Positions 9,513 through 18,129 are shown, numbered from the stretch's first letter. The stretch is 64,000 nt of DNA from Methylocapsa acidiphila B2 (GCF_000427445.1 NZ_KE386496.1:2968504-3032503), one strand, 5' to 3'. Numbers and translations: made by a program. The notes: a model not told the origin generated them from the letters alone.

Positions 9513-10103
9513 TTGCGTGCTGTCTTGGCGACCTTCGCCAAATTCCTTCTCGTCGCCTGCGCCGGCGCGGTTCTTGGGCTTTTCGTCGCCCATCTCGCGA
9601 TTGAGCGAGGCGTCGGCTTCAACGCCGTCGAGGCGGGGCCCTGGACGGCGTTGCCGAGGAATGGGACGGACTCCATCGATCCCTACGCCCGCGCCGCGCT
9701 CGCCCATTCCGGCGAATTGCCTTTGGGCGCCTCGGAAGGCTTGAGCTTTGTCGCGCGCGGCGACAGCTCCGGCGCACGTTTCGACCCTCGCTGCGATTAT
9801 CTCGTCAGCGGCGATGCTCCCCCCGCGCGCTACTGGACCCTGACCTTGCACTCTCCGTCAGGCCTCCTCGTCGCCAACAAGGCGATGCGCAACGGCTTCA
9901 CCTCGGCCGAAATTCTCCGTGCGGCGGCCGGCGGCTTCGCCATAGCCGTCGCCCGCGAGGCGCGGCCGGGCAATTGGCTGCCCATCGGCGACGAGAGAAA
10001 ATTCATCCTGATCCTGCGGCTTTACGACACTGAGATCGGCGCCGTCGCGACAGCGCTCGACGAATCGAAACTTCCGCGGATCGCCAAGGTTTCTTGCTCA
10101 TGA
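9513..10103 (+). CDS. DUF1214 domain membrane-anchored protein
   Basis: This 196-residue protein has an N-terminal membrane segment (residues 8-28) followed by a domain like DUF1214: the stretch YWTLTLHSPSGLLV and a late beta-rich LILRLYDTEIG are typical. The likely start is a TTG preceded by TGGAGG. Its stop overlaps the next gene's start in an ATGA arrangement, so the two products are translationally coupled and probably work together. DUF1214 and DUF1254 often occur as one polypeptide; here they are separate, each with its own anchor. Function is unknown. Confidence 0.75.
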   Translation: MRAVLATFAKFLLVACAGAVLGLFVAHLAIERGVGFNAVEAGPWTALPRNGTDSIDPYARAALAHSGELPLGASEGLSFVARGDSSGARFDPRCDYLVSGDAPPARYWTLTLHSPSGLLVANKAMRNGFTSAEILRAAAGGFAIAVAREARPGNWLPIGDERKFILILRLYDTEIGAVATALDESKLPRIAKVSCS

Positions 10104-10684
10104 ATCGGCTCGACCGCCTGCTCGCGGGCTTTCTCTGGCTGCTTGGCTTGTTGTTCGTCGCGGGCGTCGCTCATATCATCGCCATTTTCGCTTTGCCCCG
10201 GCTCGAGGCTAAGGACGCCTACGGACGCCTCGCGGCGCTGGCGAAGCCCGGAGAACTGACCTTGCTGCCGCCGGCGCGGCCGGGTGCGGAGGTTGTTCCT
10301 TTCTCCGACCCCGCGCTCGCGCAGGGCGTCTGCCTTTTCGACCTGGCGCAAGGTCCCTTGCGCGTCCAGGGCAAGGCCGAGGGCGATCGTCTCCTGACTT
10401 TGTCGTTTCGCTCGCCTTCGGGGGAGGTGTTCTATTCGATGACCGATCGAGCGGCGCAGCATGGCAAGATCGACGTCTTGCTCTTGAGCCCCGACCAGCT
10501 CGAATCTCTGGAGACGGAGGCCGACGACGACGAAAACCCATCGCAGGAACTCAGGCTCGTGGCGCCGACTCGCCGTGGATTCGTCGTCGTGAATTCTCTG
10601 GCGTTGACGCCGAGCGACATGTCCGCCGCGTCGGAACGCGTCATGGCGATGTCATGCCATGTCGACGAGGCCTCGCAACAATAG
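10100..10684 (+). CDS. DUF1254 domain membrane-anchored protein
   Basis: This 194-residue protein starts with a membrane span (about residues 8-30). The soluble part contains a DUF1254-like segment with CLFDLAQGPLRVQG and LLTLSFRSPSGEVFYSMTD. The ATG at 10100 overlaps the TGA of the DUF1214 gene (ATGA), which argues for coupled translation and fixes the start. The soluble region faces the periplasm by the positive-inside rule. It lies downstream of the penicillin-binding protein gene, so a cell-envelope role is a reasonable but unproven guess. Confidence 0.75.
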   Translation: MNRLDRLLAGFLWLLGLLFVAGVAHIIAIFALPRLEAKDAYGRLAALAKPGELTLLPPARPGAEVVPFSDPALAQGVCLFDLAQGPLRVQGKAEGDRLLTLSFRSPSGEVFYSMTDRAAQHGKIDVLLLSPDQLESLETEADDDENPSQELRLVAPTRRGFVVVNSLALTPSDMSAASERVMAMSCHVDEASQQ

Positions 10685-10723
10685 ACCGCCGCGCGAGGGC
10701 GTCCGCCCCTAAATCATCATGAC

Positions 10724-10927
10724 TTAGGCGCGGTCGGCCGTCGGCTTGTCGCGCGGCTGCTTGGCTTGCGCGATTTTGCGCCGGCGCGCGCGTTTGGCTG
10801 GAATTGGCTCTTCGATCAAAGGCTCGCGGCGGATGCCGGTGAAAAGCAGTATTGTGCCGCTGCGACCCGGGCTCGGTGGCCCGCGCAAGTCGTCCTTCGG
10901 CGATCTGAATGCGATAAGTTCGCCCAT
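10724..10927 (-). CDS. Small conserved-type hypothetical protein (67 aa)
   Basis: The 67-residue product begins MGELIAFRSP and has a central ILLFTGIRREPL strand followed by a basic tail rich in Lys, Arg and Pro. Small alphaproteobacterial proteins with this start and a central LLFTGxR stretch are familiar, but I cannot give a function. It converges on the DUF1254 gene. Coding status rests on this resemblance and on the lack of a competing gene. Confidence 0.45.
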   Translation of the reverse strand: MGELIAFRSPKDDLRGPPSPGRSGTILLFTGIRREPLIEEPIPAKRARRRKIAQAKQPRDKPTADRA

Positions 10928-11151
10928 GGGCGTCGCCTCCGAATTTCCGTTCGCCGGCGCAGCCGATTGGCCGTTGCGCCGAAGCCATTTCTTATCGCGC
11001 GGGGCTTTCTAAAGGCTCGCGCATGAGTTGAAATTTAAACGCGTCTTCGCAATGAACGCTTGATCGAGCCTTTCCGATCCGGGGATGCCGGTCCGTGCGT
11101 TTGCGCATGTTCGAGGACGCCGACGGTTCGATCGAACGTTTCCGTCGGATC

Positions 11152-11508
11152 CTAAAGAAATTGGCTAAGGCCGGGGATTGCGGCGACGACTTGGCCGACC
11201 CGTTCGTCGCCCGCCGCCTCGCGGGCGAAGGCGAACACCTGCCGCCCGATCGTCTGCATTTGGCCCATGCCGATGCCGAGATTGGACAGCCTGCCGGCGA
11301 GACCCATGAGGCCGCCGGGGCCGTCGCCGGGGGCGCTCCCGTTGAGGACCACCGCCTCGGCCGCGCCTGGAAACGCCGCGAACAGTTCGTCGACGTCGGC
11401 TTGCGGTCCTTCCTTGCGTAAGTAGCCGAGAATTAGGCCTATCGCCTGTTTCGCGACCTCCGGCTCGAGGCCGGCGGCGGCGGAAATGCGCGCGATCAAT
11501 TCGTCCAT
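11152..11508 (-). CDS. DUF2267/DUF2780-like small protein
   Basis: This is a 118-residue soluble protein. Residues 1-50 form a helical module beginning MDELIARISAAAGLEPEVAKQ with a following YLRKEGP turn, similar to DUF2267-type repeats. A Gly/Met-rich linker and a second helical segment follow. The start at 11508 has AAAGAGAAC upstream; a frame extension to 11529 adds seven residues. The function is unknown. It is divergent from the phosphate transporter gene across about 360 bases. Confidence 0.65.
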   Translation of the reverse strand: MDELIARISAAAGLEPEVAKQAIGLILGYLRKEGPQADVDELFAAFPGAAEAVVLNGSAPGDGPGGLMGLAGRLSNLGIGMGQMQTIGRQVFAFAREAAGDERVGQVVAAIPGLSQFL

Positions 11509-11870
11509 GTGGTTCTCTTTCAGCTGCAAGCGCCGCTCGCACTTCTCACGCGGACGGCGGGGAAATCAAGGCGGCGTCCGCGCGGATCCGCCAGCCCCGC
11601 GCGCGATTGCACCGAGCCCCGGGAGATCTGCGTCCGGTCGCGTCATGTAGAAGTCATGGAATATGGCGCGAGTCGGCTTTCGAGGCTCCTATTCGCGCTA
11701 CTTGCGCCAAATTTGCGACGCAATGCGGCAATCGGCGCGTGCATTGTCACGTTACTATCATATCCGCGCGTTACGGGAGGAAATCGCTGCTCGACCGCCG
11801 CACAACGGGAACGTGCGCCTCGCCGTGCGCCGTAGGTCGAGGGCGAATGAAACACTGGAAGGGCCGCCGC
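11509..11870. other. Divergent intergenic region upstream of the PiT gene
   Basis: These 362 bases separate the divergent DUF2267-like and PiT starts. I see no convincing gene. The stretch contains the candidate Pho box listed separately, and an alternative in-frame ATG for the transporter at 11847. Confidence 0.5.
11744..11761 (+). promoter_or_regulatory. Candidate Pho box upstream of the phosphate transporter
   Basis: TTGTCAC-GTTA-CTATCAT fits two direct heptamers spaced by four bases. Compared with the PhoB consensus CTGTCAT-N4-CTGTCAT it matches 5 of 7 and 6 of 7 positions with the exact 11-base repeat. It lies 110 bases upstream of the PiT start, pointing toward that gene, which makes phosphate-starvation control plausible. 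Confidence 0.45.
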
Positions 11871-13490
11871 ATGAGTTCCATTTCTTCGATCGACCTGTTA
11901 CCTCCGCATAGCGAGACCGGACGGCCGAATCTCGATAAGCCGATGGGGCTCCGAACCATCCTCGTCTTCCTGGCCATTATGGCCCTCGGCCTCTTCTTCA
12001 CCGCCTACAGCATTTATTCCGATCTCCAGGCGACCGGCGCGAGCTTCAGCAATTTATTGCCCTTCCTCCTGCTCGGCGTCGCCCTGCTCGTCGCGCTCGG
12101 CTTCGAGTTCGTGAACGGGTTTCACGACACGGCCAATGCGGTCGCGACCGTCATCTACACGCATTCGCTCGCGCCGCCGATCGCGGTGGTGTGGTCGGGC
12201 ATGTTCAATTTCCTCGGCGTTCTGTTTTCGAGCGGCGCGGTCGCCTTCGGCATTATTTCGCTTCTGCCGGTCGAATTGATCCTCCAGGTCGGATCGCACG
12301 CAGGCTTCGCGATGGTCTTCGCGATGCTGATCGCCGCCATCATCTGGAATCTCGGCACCTGGTGGCTCGGCCTCCCGGCCTCGAGCTCCCATACGTTGAT
12401 CGGCTCGATCATCGGCGTCGGCGTCGCCAATGCGCTGATGCACGGACGGGACGGGACCTCCGGCGTCGACTGGAGCAAGGCGACCGAGATCGGCTACGCC
12501 CTCCTGCTGTCGCCGCTCGTCGGCTTTTTCTGCGCGGCCGGCCTGCTTCTGATCATGAAGTTCCTGATCCGCAAGCCCGAGCTTTACGCAGAGCCCAAGG
12601 CCCGCTCCGCGCCGCCCTTGTGGATTCGTAGCCTTCTGATCTTCACCTCCGCCGGCGTCTCCTTCGCTCATGGCTCGAACGACGGGCAAAAGGGCATGGG
12701 CCTCATCATGCTCATCCTGATCGGCACGGTGCCGACGAGCTACGCCTTGAACCGCTCGCTGCCGGCGAATCAGCTCACAAACTTCGTTCAGGCCTCGCTC
12801 AACGCCTCGAAAGTCGTCGAAGCCAAGGCGGCCGGTTACAGCGTTCTCGGCGATCCTCGTCCGGCCGTGACCAATTACGTCAGCTCGCATGCGATCAACG
12901 AAGGGACCTATCCTTCGCTCGCCGTGCTGATCCGCGACATCGCCAAGCAAGTGCAGACCTATGGCTCGCTGGCCAAGATCCCAACCACGCTCGTCGGCAA
13001 TACGCGCAACGACATGTATCTGACCTCGGAGGCGATCCGCTTCCTGCAAAAGGACAAGGCGAACGATCTCTCGAAAGAGGACGTCGCTTTTCTCGCCGCC
13101 TATAAAAAGACGCTCGACGAATCGACGAAATTCATCCCCACCTGGGTCAAGATCTCCGTTGCGCTCGCGCTTGGCCTCGGCACCATGATCGGCTGGAAGC
13201 GCATCGTCGTGACCGTGGGCGAGAAGATTGGCAAGCAGCATCTGACCTATGGCCAGGGCGCCGCCGCCGAGCTCGTCGCCATGGGAACAATCGCGGCCGC
13301 CGATACTTACGGTCTCCCGGTCTCGACGACCCATGTTCTGTCCTCGGGCGTCGCGGGGACGATGGCGGCGAACGGGTCCGGCGTTCAATATTCCACCTTG
13401 CGCAGCTTGGCGCTGGCTTGGGTCTTGACCCTGCCTTGCGCCATCGCTTTGTCGGCGGGCCTCTTCTTCGCTTTCGTTCACGTCTTCTGA
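11871..13490 (+). CDS. PiT-family inorganic phosphate transporter
   Basis: This 539-residue inner-membrane protein is a PiT/PHO4-family phosphate:cation symporter. The duplicated signature is visible as FVNGFHDTANAVAT (about residue 80) and VSFAHGSNDGQKGMG (about 265). Another conserved motif appears twice, as LPASSSHTLIG and LPVSTTHVLSS. About ten hydrophobic segments are present, and a hydrophilic insert of roughly 110 residues separates the two halves after residue 290. I use ATG 11871 (MSSISSID); an ATG at 11847 would add eight residues. A strong intrinsic terminator follows the stop, and an IS1182 element lies just beyond. A candidate Pho box is upstream. Confidence 0.92.
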   Translation: MSSISSIDLLPPHSETGRPNLDKPMGLRTILVFLAIMALGLFFTAYSIYSDLQATGASFSNLLPFLLLGVALLVALGFEFVNGFHDTANAVATVIYTHSLAPPIAVVWSGMFNFLGVLFSSGAVAFGIISLLPVELILQVGSHAGFAMVFAMLIAAIIWNLGTWWLGLPASSSHTLIGSIIGVGVANALMHGRDGTSGVDWSKATEIGYALLLSPLVGFFCAAGLLLIMKFLIRKPELYAEPKARSAPPLWIRSLLIFTSAGVSFAHGSNDGQKGMGLIMLILIGTVPTSYALNRSLPANQLTNFVQASLNASKVVEAKAAGYSVLGDPRPAVTNYVSSHAINEGTYPSLAVLIRDIAKQVQTYGSLAKIPTTLVGNTRNDMYLTSEAIRFLQKDKANDLSKEDVAFLAAYKKTLDESTKFIPTWVKISVALALGLGTMIGWKRIVVTVGEKIGKQHLTYGQGAAAELVAMGTIAAADTYGLPVSTTHVLSSGVAGTMAANGSGVQYSTLRSLALAWVLTLPCAIALSAGLFFAFVHVF

Positions 13491-13511
13491 ACGCGCCAAA
13501 ACAATTAAAAG

Positions 13512-13545
13512 AAAAGGCTGCGTTCGGTCGAGCGCAGCCTTTTTT
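13512..13545 (+). terminator. Rho-independent terminator of the PiT gene
   Basis: AAAAGGCTGCG and CGCAGCCTTTT form an 11-base-pair stem around a 10-base loop, ending in a T-run. It starts 21 bases after the PiT stop codon. Confidence 0.85.
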
Positions 13546-13625
13546 ATTGTTCGAACGGGCCCAAGAAGCGCCACGAGCGACGCAGCTCTGTCCCCCTCGA
13601 AGACCGTTTGAGAATGCTTGAATTG

Positions 13626-13653
13626 TTCAAAGTCGGCCAAAGCCGACTTTGAA
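13626..13653. repeat. Perfect 12-bp hairpin next to the IS element
   Basis: TTCAAAGTCGGC and its exact reverse complement flank the tetraloop CAAA. The stem is perfect over 12 pairs and lies about 20 bases outside the left end of the IS1182 element. It lacks a T-run. It may be a repeat element that attracted the insertion, or a remnant of one. Confidence 0.6.
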
Positions 13654-13673
13654 GGAAAGGGCCGTCTCGACCG

Positions 13674-15254
13674 AGGTCGTGTAAAAACGCGGTGTGTTCG
13701 CCGGCGATTATGACGGGCCGGACTTTCCGGTAATTGAAGGCAGACCGATTGAACCGAGCGATTACGCCCGCATCGCCTCAAGCAGCGGTCCGACGCCGAA
13801 GATCCGGATCATTCTTTTTATGTTATACGCCAGAATGTGAAAGCTCATCTCAGTTCGCACCTTTTCGAGGGTCTTGGTGAGGAAGTGCGCGCTTCCCATC
13901 CATGATTTCAGGGTGCCGAAGGGGTGCTCGACGGTCTGCCTGCGGATCAGCATGGCGTCTGGCCGATGTTCAAGGCGGGCTTGCATTTTTTCGAGGACGC
14001 CTTCGTGACGCCAGCGCTTGAGCCTTTTGAGTTTGTCCGGCGTGCACTTCGGCTTGAGGGAGCAAGTGAAGCACGCGGTCAGATGACGGTAATGGTCGAT
14101 GTCGTTCTTTCGATCTGATCGCACGATCCCCTTGGTCAGTGTTTGTCCTGCCGGGCAGATGTAGTGATCCTTCTCAGCATCGTAGGTGAAGACATGGCGG
14201 GAGAAGAAACCACCTTCGCTCGTCCACTCGGTCTTGGGAACGCAGGGGAGAACGCCAGTTCCCTCACACGCCAGAACCTGCTCGCCGTTGAAATAGCCGC
14301 GATCGGCCAGCGCCGTGACCTCCTCGCAGCCCATCGCTTCCTGCGCCTTGAGCGCCATGGGCGCGAGCTGGGTTCTGTCGTGGCCCAGGTTGATCACCTC
14401 GTGCGCGACGATCAGATGATGCTCCGCATCGACCGCGGTCTGCACGTTGTAGCCGACCACGCCTGTGCCCCGGCCGCTTGTAGCCATTGAACGGGCGTCG
14501 GGATCGGTCAGCGACACCTGTTTGTCAGGCGCATCCTGAACCTGTTGCTCCATCGCCTTGAGAGCCTGCATCTGCCGCCGCAGGCCGGCGATCTTGTCTT
14601 TGATGCGGCGGGTCTTGGCTTCGGCGATGTCGCTCTCTTCGCGGTCAGCTCGATCGAGGGTCGTCAGATAGCGTGCGATGCTGGCGTCCACCTGCTCCAT
14701 GCGCTTGGCGACCTTCGTCAGCGTGAAGTTCTTGTCTCGGTTGTTGACCGCTTTGAACTTGCTGCCGTCGATCGCCACGATCGCCTTGGTGAACAGGTTA
14801 AGCCGGCGGCAAAGCTCGATGAACTGACCGCACGCCGCTCTGATGGCTGGACCATTGTCGCGACGGAAGTTGGCGATGGTCTTGAAGTCCGGCGCCAAGC
14901 GTCCGGTGAGCCACATCAGCTCGATATTGCGCCGGGCCTCCCGTTCAAGGCGGCGGCTGGACTGGATCCGATTGAGATAGCCGTAGAGGTAGATCTTCAA
15001 CAGCGTCGACGGATGATAGGCGGGCCGACCCGTCGCCGCCGGGCGAACGCCCTCGAAGCCAATCGCCCCGAGATCAAGCTCTTCAATGAAGACTTCGACC
15101 ACCCGAACAGGGTTGTCCTCGGTCACGTAATCGTCGAGGGTCTCCGGCAATAAAAACGACTGCCGTCGGTCTTCACCTTCGACGAAACGCCCCATGACCC
15201 GCCCTCCGATGTCGAGCCGATTCAAGCAAATTCGAAAGCCTTTTTACACAGTCT
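13674..15254 (-). mobile_element. IS1182-family insertion sequence
   Basis: The element is defined by a full-length IS1182-type transposase gene flanked by matching ends. GTGTAAAAA lies at 13679-13687 and its reverse complement TTTTTACAC at 15241-15249; outside these the ends stay similar but imperfect. No clear target duplication can be picked out, so the borders are good to roughly ten bases. Placement right after the PiT terminator leaves neighbouring genes intact. Confidence 0.75.
13762..15225 (-). CDS. IS1182-family DDE transposase
   Basis: The 487-residue product has the N-terminal domain typical of IS1182 transposases, with the start of the protein reading FLLPETLDDYV and a YHPSTLLKIYLYGYLN helix. 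The DDE catalytic domain shows the first Asp in IVAIDGSKFKAVN, the second in ALADRGYFNGEQ, and the final Glu in RRQTVEHPFGTLK. A Cys-rich loop (CFTCSLKPKC) lies before the last motif. No stop or frameshift interrupts it, so the element may still be active. It may start a few codons downstream of 15225, at MGRFVEGED (15195). Confidence 0.92.
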   Translation of the reverse strand: MNRLDIGGRVMGRFVEGEDRRQSFLLPETLDDYVTEDNPVRVVEVFIEELDLGAIGFEGVRPAATGRPAYHPSTLLKIYLYGYLNRIQSSRRLEREARRNIELMWLTGRLAPDFKTIANFRRDNGPAIRAACGQFIELCRRLNLFTKAIVAIDGSKFKAVNNRDKNFTLTKVAKRMEQVDASIARYLTTLDRADREESDIAEAKTRRIKDKIAGLRRQMQALKAMEQQVQDAPDKQVSLTDPDARSMATSGRGTGVVGYNVQTAVDAEHHLIVAHEVINLGHDRTQLAPMALKAQEAMGCEEVTALADRGYFNGEQVLACEGTGVLPCVPKTEWTSEGGFFSRHVFTYDAEKDHYICPAGQTLTKGIVRSDRKNDIDHYRHLTACFTCSLKPKCTPDKLKRLKRWRHEGVLEKMQARLEHRPDAMLIRRQTVEHPFGTLKSWMGSAHFLTKTLEKVRTEMSFHILAYNIKRMIRIFGVGPLLEAMRA

Positions 15255-15335
15255 GGAACCATGACGGCGTCGGCCTGGCCGCTCATACGCGAAAGCGCCC
15301 TCTAAGGACGAAGGGGGCGCGGCTTCGACCGTCCT

Positions 15336-16037
15336 TCAGTGGATGGCGATCCCCGACTCGGCGGCCAAGCGCCGGATCAGCGCCGGGCTGAGCTCGCCAT
15401 GCTGAGGAAGGCCCCGATCGCGCTCATAGCGCTCGATCGCTTGTCGCGTCGTCGCCCCGGCCACCCCGTCCGGCTTCAGGACGAAGCCCAATTTCACCAA
15501 AGCGCGCTGAGCGGCGAGCACGGTTTTGCTTTTGTCCGCCTGAGACGGCGCCTGTGCCTTGTCCTCATGCGCTGACGAGGGCGTCTTCAGCAATTGTGAG
15601 ATGGGGTCCGGCGCAATCTCGGCGTTCTCGGTCGCCGCACGCATCCGGGTCCCTGTCGCTTTTTCGGCGGGCTTTTGATCGGCCTGGGGCTTTTCGGCTC
15701 TGTCGATAGCTGAAACGAGAGGCGCTGGCCGTGGGGCTTGGCGCGGAGCGACTTCGGCGATGGCGGGCTCCTTAGCGGGCGCCGGCGGCGCGGCGCGGGC
15801 GAAAAGGGGCGCTGGATGACGCGTCTTTTGCAGGCTCAGCGCATTGACGAGGATGCCTATGATGACCGCGGCGCAAATCGCGCTCGCCAAAAGGCCGATG
15901 GAACGACGCAGTCTTTGGCCAGGACGGCCCCCGCGCCGGCTTTTTGTGGGCGCTGAACCGCGCCGGGAGCGTTTCGCGTTTGAGGCGGGTTCGCTCAGGA
16001 TAAAATCATGATCGGCGGCGGCGAGAGCTTCACGCAA
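15336..16037 (-). CDS. Membrane-anchored protein with C-terminal peptidoglycan-binding domain
   Basis: This 233-residue protein has a basic cytoplasmic N-terminus, one membrane span (about residues 46-66), a long Ala/Pro-rich linker and a C-terminal PG_binding_1-like domain (about 172-230: VLAAQRALVKLGF, GVAGATTRQAIERYE). It would sit in the inner membrane with its binding domain in the periplasm. The start is apparently a TTG at 16037, which overlaps the last codons of the upstream histidine kinase, so translation is probably coupled. Linking a cell-wall sensor domain to a DivJ-like kinase is interesting but unproven. Confidence 0.75.
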   Translation of the reverse strand: MREALAAADHDFILSEPASNAKRSRRGSAPTKSRRGGRPGQRLRRSIGLLASAICAAVIIGILVNALSLQKTRHPAPLFARAAPPAPAKEPAIAEVAPRQAPRPAPLVSAIDRAEKPQADQKPAEKATGTRMRAATENAEIAPDPISQLLKTPSSAHEDKAQAPSQADKSKTVLAAQRALVKLGFVLKPDGVAGATTRQAIERYERDRGLPQHGELSPALIRRLAAESGIAIH

Positions 16038-17877
16038 TTTTCATCCCCATTATTTTTTGAAAAATATCACGCTCTTCATCCCCGCGGCGAAAGCGCGGGA
16101 TGGTTTCGATCTCGGCCCAGGGCCGTGATTTGCCGGCGGCGCGGCGGCAGTCGATCGGCAGCCGGATGGCGACGCAGGTTCCCTGGCCGGGTTCGCTCGC
16201 GACCGCGATCGCCCCGCCGTGAAGGCCGACAAGGCCGCGCACGATCGAAAGTCCGAGCCCGGTTCCCGTGAAGGGACGATCGAGTGAGCTCTTGACCTGG
16301 AAGAATGGATCGCCGAGTCGGCCGAGATCATGGGCGCTGATGCCGACGCCGGTGTCGGCCACCTGTATCACCACCGAAGCGACCTCCCGCCTCGCCACGA
16401 CGCTGACATAGCCGGGCGCCGGCGTGAACTTGACCGCGTTGGAGAGCAGGTTGATCAGGATCTGCTTATAGGCCTGTCGGTCGCCTATGAACTCGCCGAG
16501 CTCTTCCGGATAGGCGCGGACGATCTCGATCCTGTTTTCCTGCGCGCTGAGCTTGACGAGGTCGCAACAGGAGTCGATCAGCGGCGCGATCGTAAAAGCT
16601 TCGGGAGTGACCTCGAACGCGCCGGATCGGATCTTCGACAAGTCGAGGATCGAATTGGCGACCCCGAGGAGATGTTGTCCGGCTTGCTGGATGATCGTCG
16701 CATATTCGCGTTGCTTGGAGGGATCGCGGGGCGCGAGCCGCGCGTCGCCGAGCATTTCAGAAAAGCCGATGATCGCATTCAGCGGCGTGCGCAGTTCATG
16801 GCTCATATTGGCGAGGAATTGATCCTTGGAGAGGCTGGCGGCCTCCGCCGCGGCGCGGGCCGCTTCGAGCTCGTCCTCGCGCTGCTTGGCTGCCGTGACG
16901 TCGCGAAAAACGGCGATGGCGCCGCCGCCCGAGCCAGCATCCTTTGCGCCATTGCCCGCGTCCCAGCGGCTGGCGCGCATTTCGAGCCAATGGAAGACCG
17001 GCGCGACATAGGCCCCGCGATCGACCTCGCCGCCGCCGCGCAGGCGCATAAGGGTCGCGGCGGGCGAGGCGCAGCGGCTCGCGTCGGCGACCGCCTTGAG
17101 AAAAGCCGGTCGGTCGGCGACATGGACGCGTTCGAAGAAGCCACGTCCGATGAGCGCGCTCGCCGGCAGGCCAAAGAGGCTTCGGCAATTGTCGCTGACA
17201 TAGGTCGCAGCCCCGGCGCGATTATGCGTGACGACGAGCTCCCCGGCGGCCTCGATGAGGCTGCGGACGCGCTCGGCCTGGAGCCGCTCGGAAGCTGCCC
17301 CCGCGGCCCGACTGCGGGCCGAACATATCGCGGCGAGAGTTGCGAATCCAAGGGCCGGGACAATGAATAAGCCCACGTGCAAGAAGCCCGCTTGGGCCAT
17401 TGCGCCGGGGAGTCCCGAAAATCCGAGCAGCTCGGCGGCGGCCAGTGCGACGATCAAGGCGGCTCCGAGACCGCCGGCCGCTGCGATGAGGCAGATATTC
17501 AAAGAGAACATGGCTTCGGCCGGCGCAAGCAGCAGCCAGGCGAGCGCCGCGGGGTTTTCGCTGGCGACCGCCGCCGTCGCGGCCGCGGCGATCAGGCAAA
17601 AGGCGGCGAAGGCCTCGGCGGCCAGCAATCGGCCGGTGGCGGATAGGAAGGCGACGGCGCCGAGGGGGATCACCAGCCAGAAAAAGACCAGCGCTTCGGC
17701 GAGCGTCGGAGCGCCTTCGATCGCGAGATAGATCGGCGCCGCCGCCGCGGCCGCGAGCGCGCTCGCCAGCCGGCGCAAGATGAAATTCTCCTGGCGCGCC
17801 CGCACGTCCGGATCGGCGTGCGCCGCCGGGTGAAGCAGATTGGCGACCCTGCGTCCGAGGATCCGACAATGATCCAA
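16030..17877 (-). CDS. DivJ-like PAS sensor histidine kinase
   Basis: This 615-residue kinase has an N-terminal region of about six hydrophobic segments (residues 35-190), a PAS domain (about 205-335), and a HisKA dimerisation domain with the phospho-acceptor His360 in NMSHELRTPLNAIIGFSEML. A HATPase domain follows, with N, G1 (DTGVGI) and G2 (GTGLGLSI) boxes. The H-box and the multi-span N-terminus resemble DivJ/PleC-type kinases that signal through DivK to CtrA. That assignment is by resemblance only; no cognate regulator is adjacent. A CtrA-like site lies upstream, and the peptidoglycan-binding protein gene overlaps its 3' end. Confidence 0.85.
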   Translation of the reverse strand: MDHCRILGRRVANLLHPAAHADPDVRARQENFILRRLASALAAAAAAPIYLAIEGAPTLAEALVFFWLVIPLGAVAFLSATGRLLAAEAFAAFCLIAAAATAAVASENPAALAWLLLAPAEAMFSLNICLIAAAGGLGAALIVALAAAELLGFSGLPGAMAQAGFLHVGLFIVPALGFATLAAICSARSRAAGAASERLQAERVRSLIEAAGELVVTHNRAGAATYVSDNCRSLFGLPASALIGRGFFERVHVADRPAFLKAVADASRCASPAATLMRLRGGGEVDRGAYVAPVFHWLEMRASRWDAGNGAKDAGSGGGAIAVFRDVTAAKQREDELEAARAAAEAASLSKDQFLANMSHELRTPLNAIIGFSEMLGDARLAPRDPSKQREYATIIQQAGQHLLGVANSILDLSKIRSGAFEVTPEAFTIAPLIDSCCDLVKLSAQENRIEIVRAYPEELGEFIGDRQAYKQILINLLSNAVKFTPAPGYVSVVARREVASVVIQVADTGVGISAHDLGRLGDPFFQVKSSLDRPFTGTGLGLSIVRGLVGLHGGAIAVASEPGQGTCVAIRLPIDCRRAAGKSRPWAEIETIPRFRRGDEERDIFQKIMGMKIA

Positions 17878-17946
17878 AATAATCTCCGCGCGGCGATCGG
17901 TCGTGATCGACCTTGGCTGATGCCGTGAGATTTGGGACCCCTCTTG

Positions 17947-17961
17947 TTAAGGTCGCCCTAA
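17947..17961 (-). promoter_or_regulatory. CtrA-like box upstream of the histidine kinase
   Basis: TTAA-GGTCGCC-CTAA (read on the plus strand) matches the CtrA consensus TTAA-N7-TTAA at seven of eight fixed positions. It lies 70-84 bases upstream of the kinase start. Chance matches to an 8-base pattern are expected in 64 kb, so weight comes mainly from the cell-cycle-like kinase behind it. Confidence 0.3.
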
Positions 17962-18129
17962 GGGGAGGCCGGCCGCGTCGCATTGAGGCGGCGCCGGCCA
18001 TTCAAATTGGAGCTATGGTATAAAAGATGTTGCCGGAGCTTGGTTTGACGCTGGCGGCGTCGAAGAACATGCGAGATTTTAAGAAAACTCGTCTTTTATA
18101 GCGCCTCGCCGCAGCGTGAGGATGGCCAC

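Noticed and set aside
12054-13781. A 575-codon minus-strand frame opposite the PiT gene.
   Set aside because: It covers a well-supported transporter and reads as highly charged low-complexity sequence typical of antisense translation of membrane-protein codons.
16330-17370. A 346-codon plus-strand frame opposite the histidine kinase.
   Set aside because: The kinase on the other strand has all conserved boxes; this frame has none.
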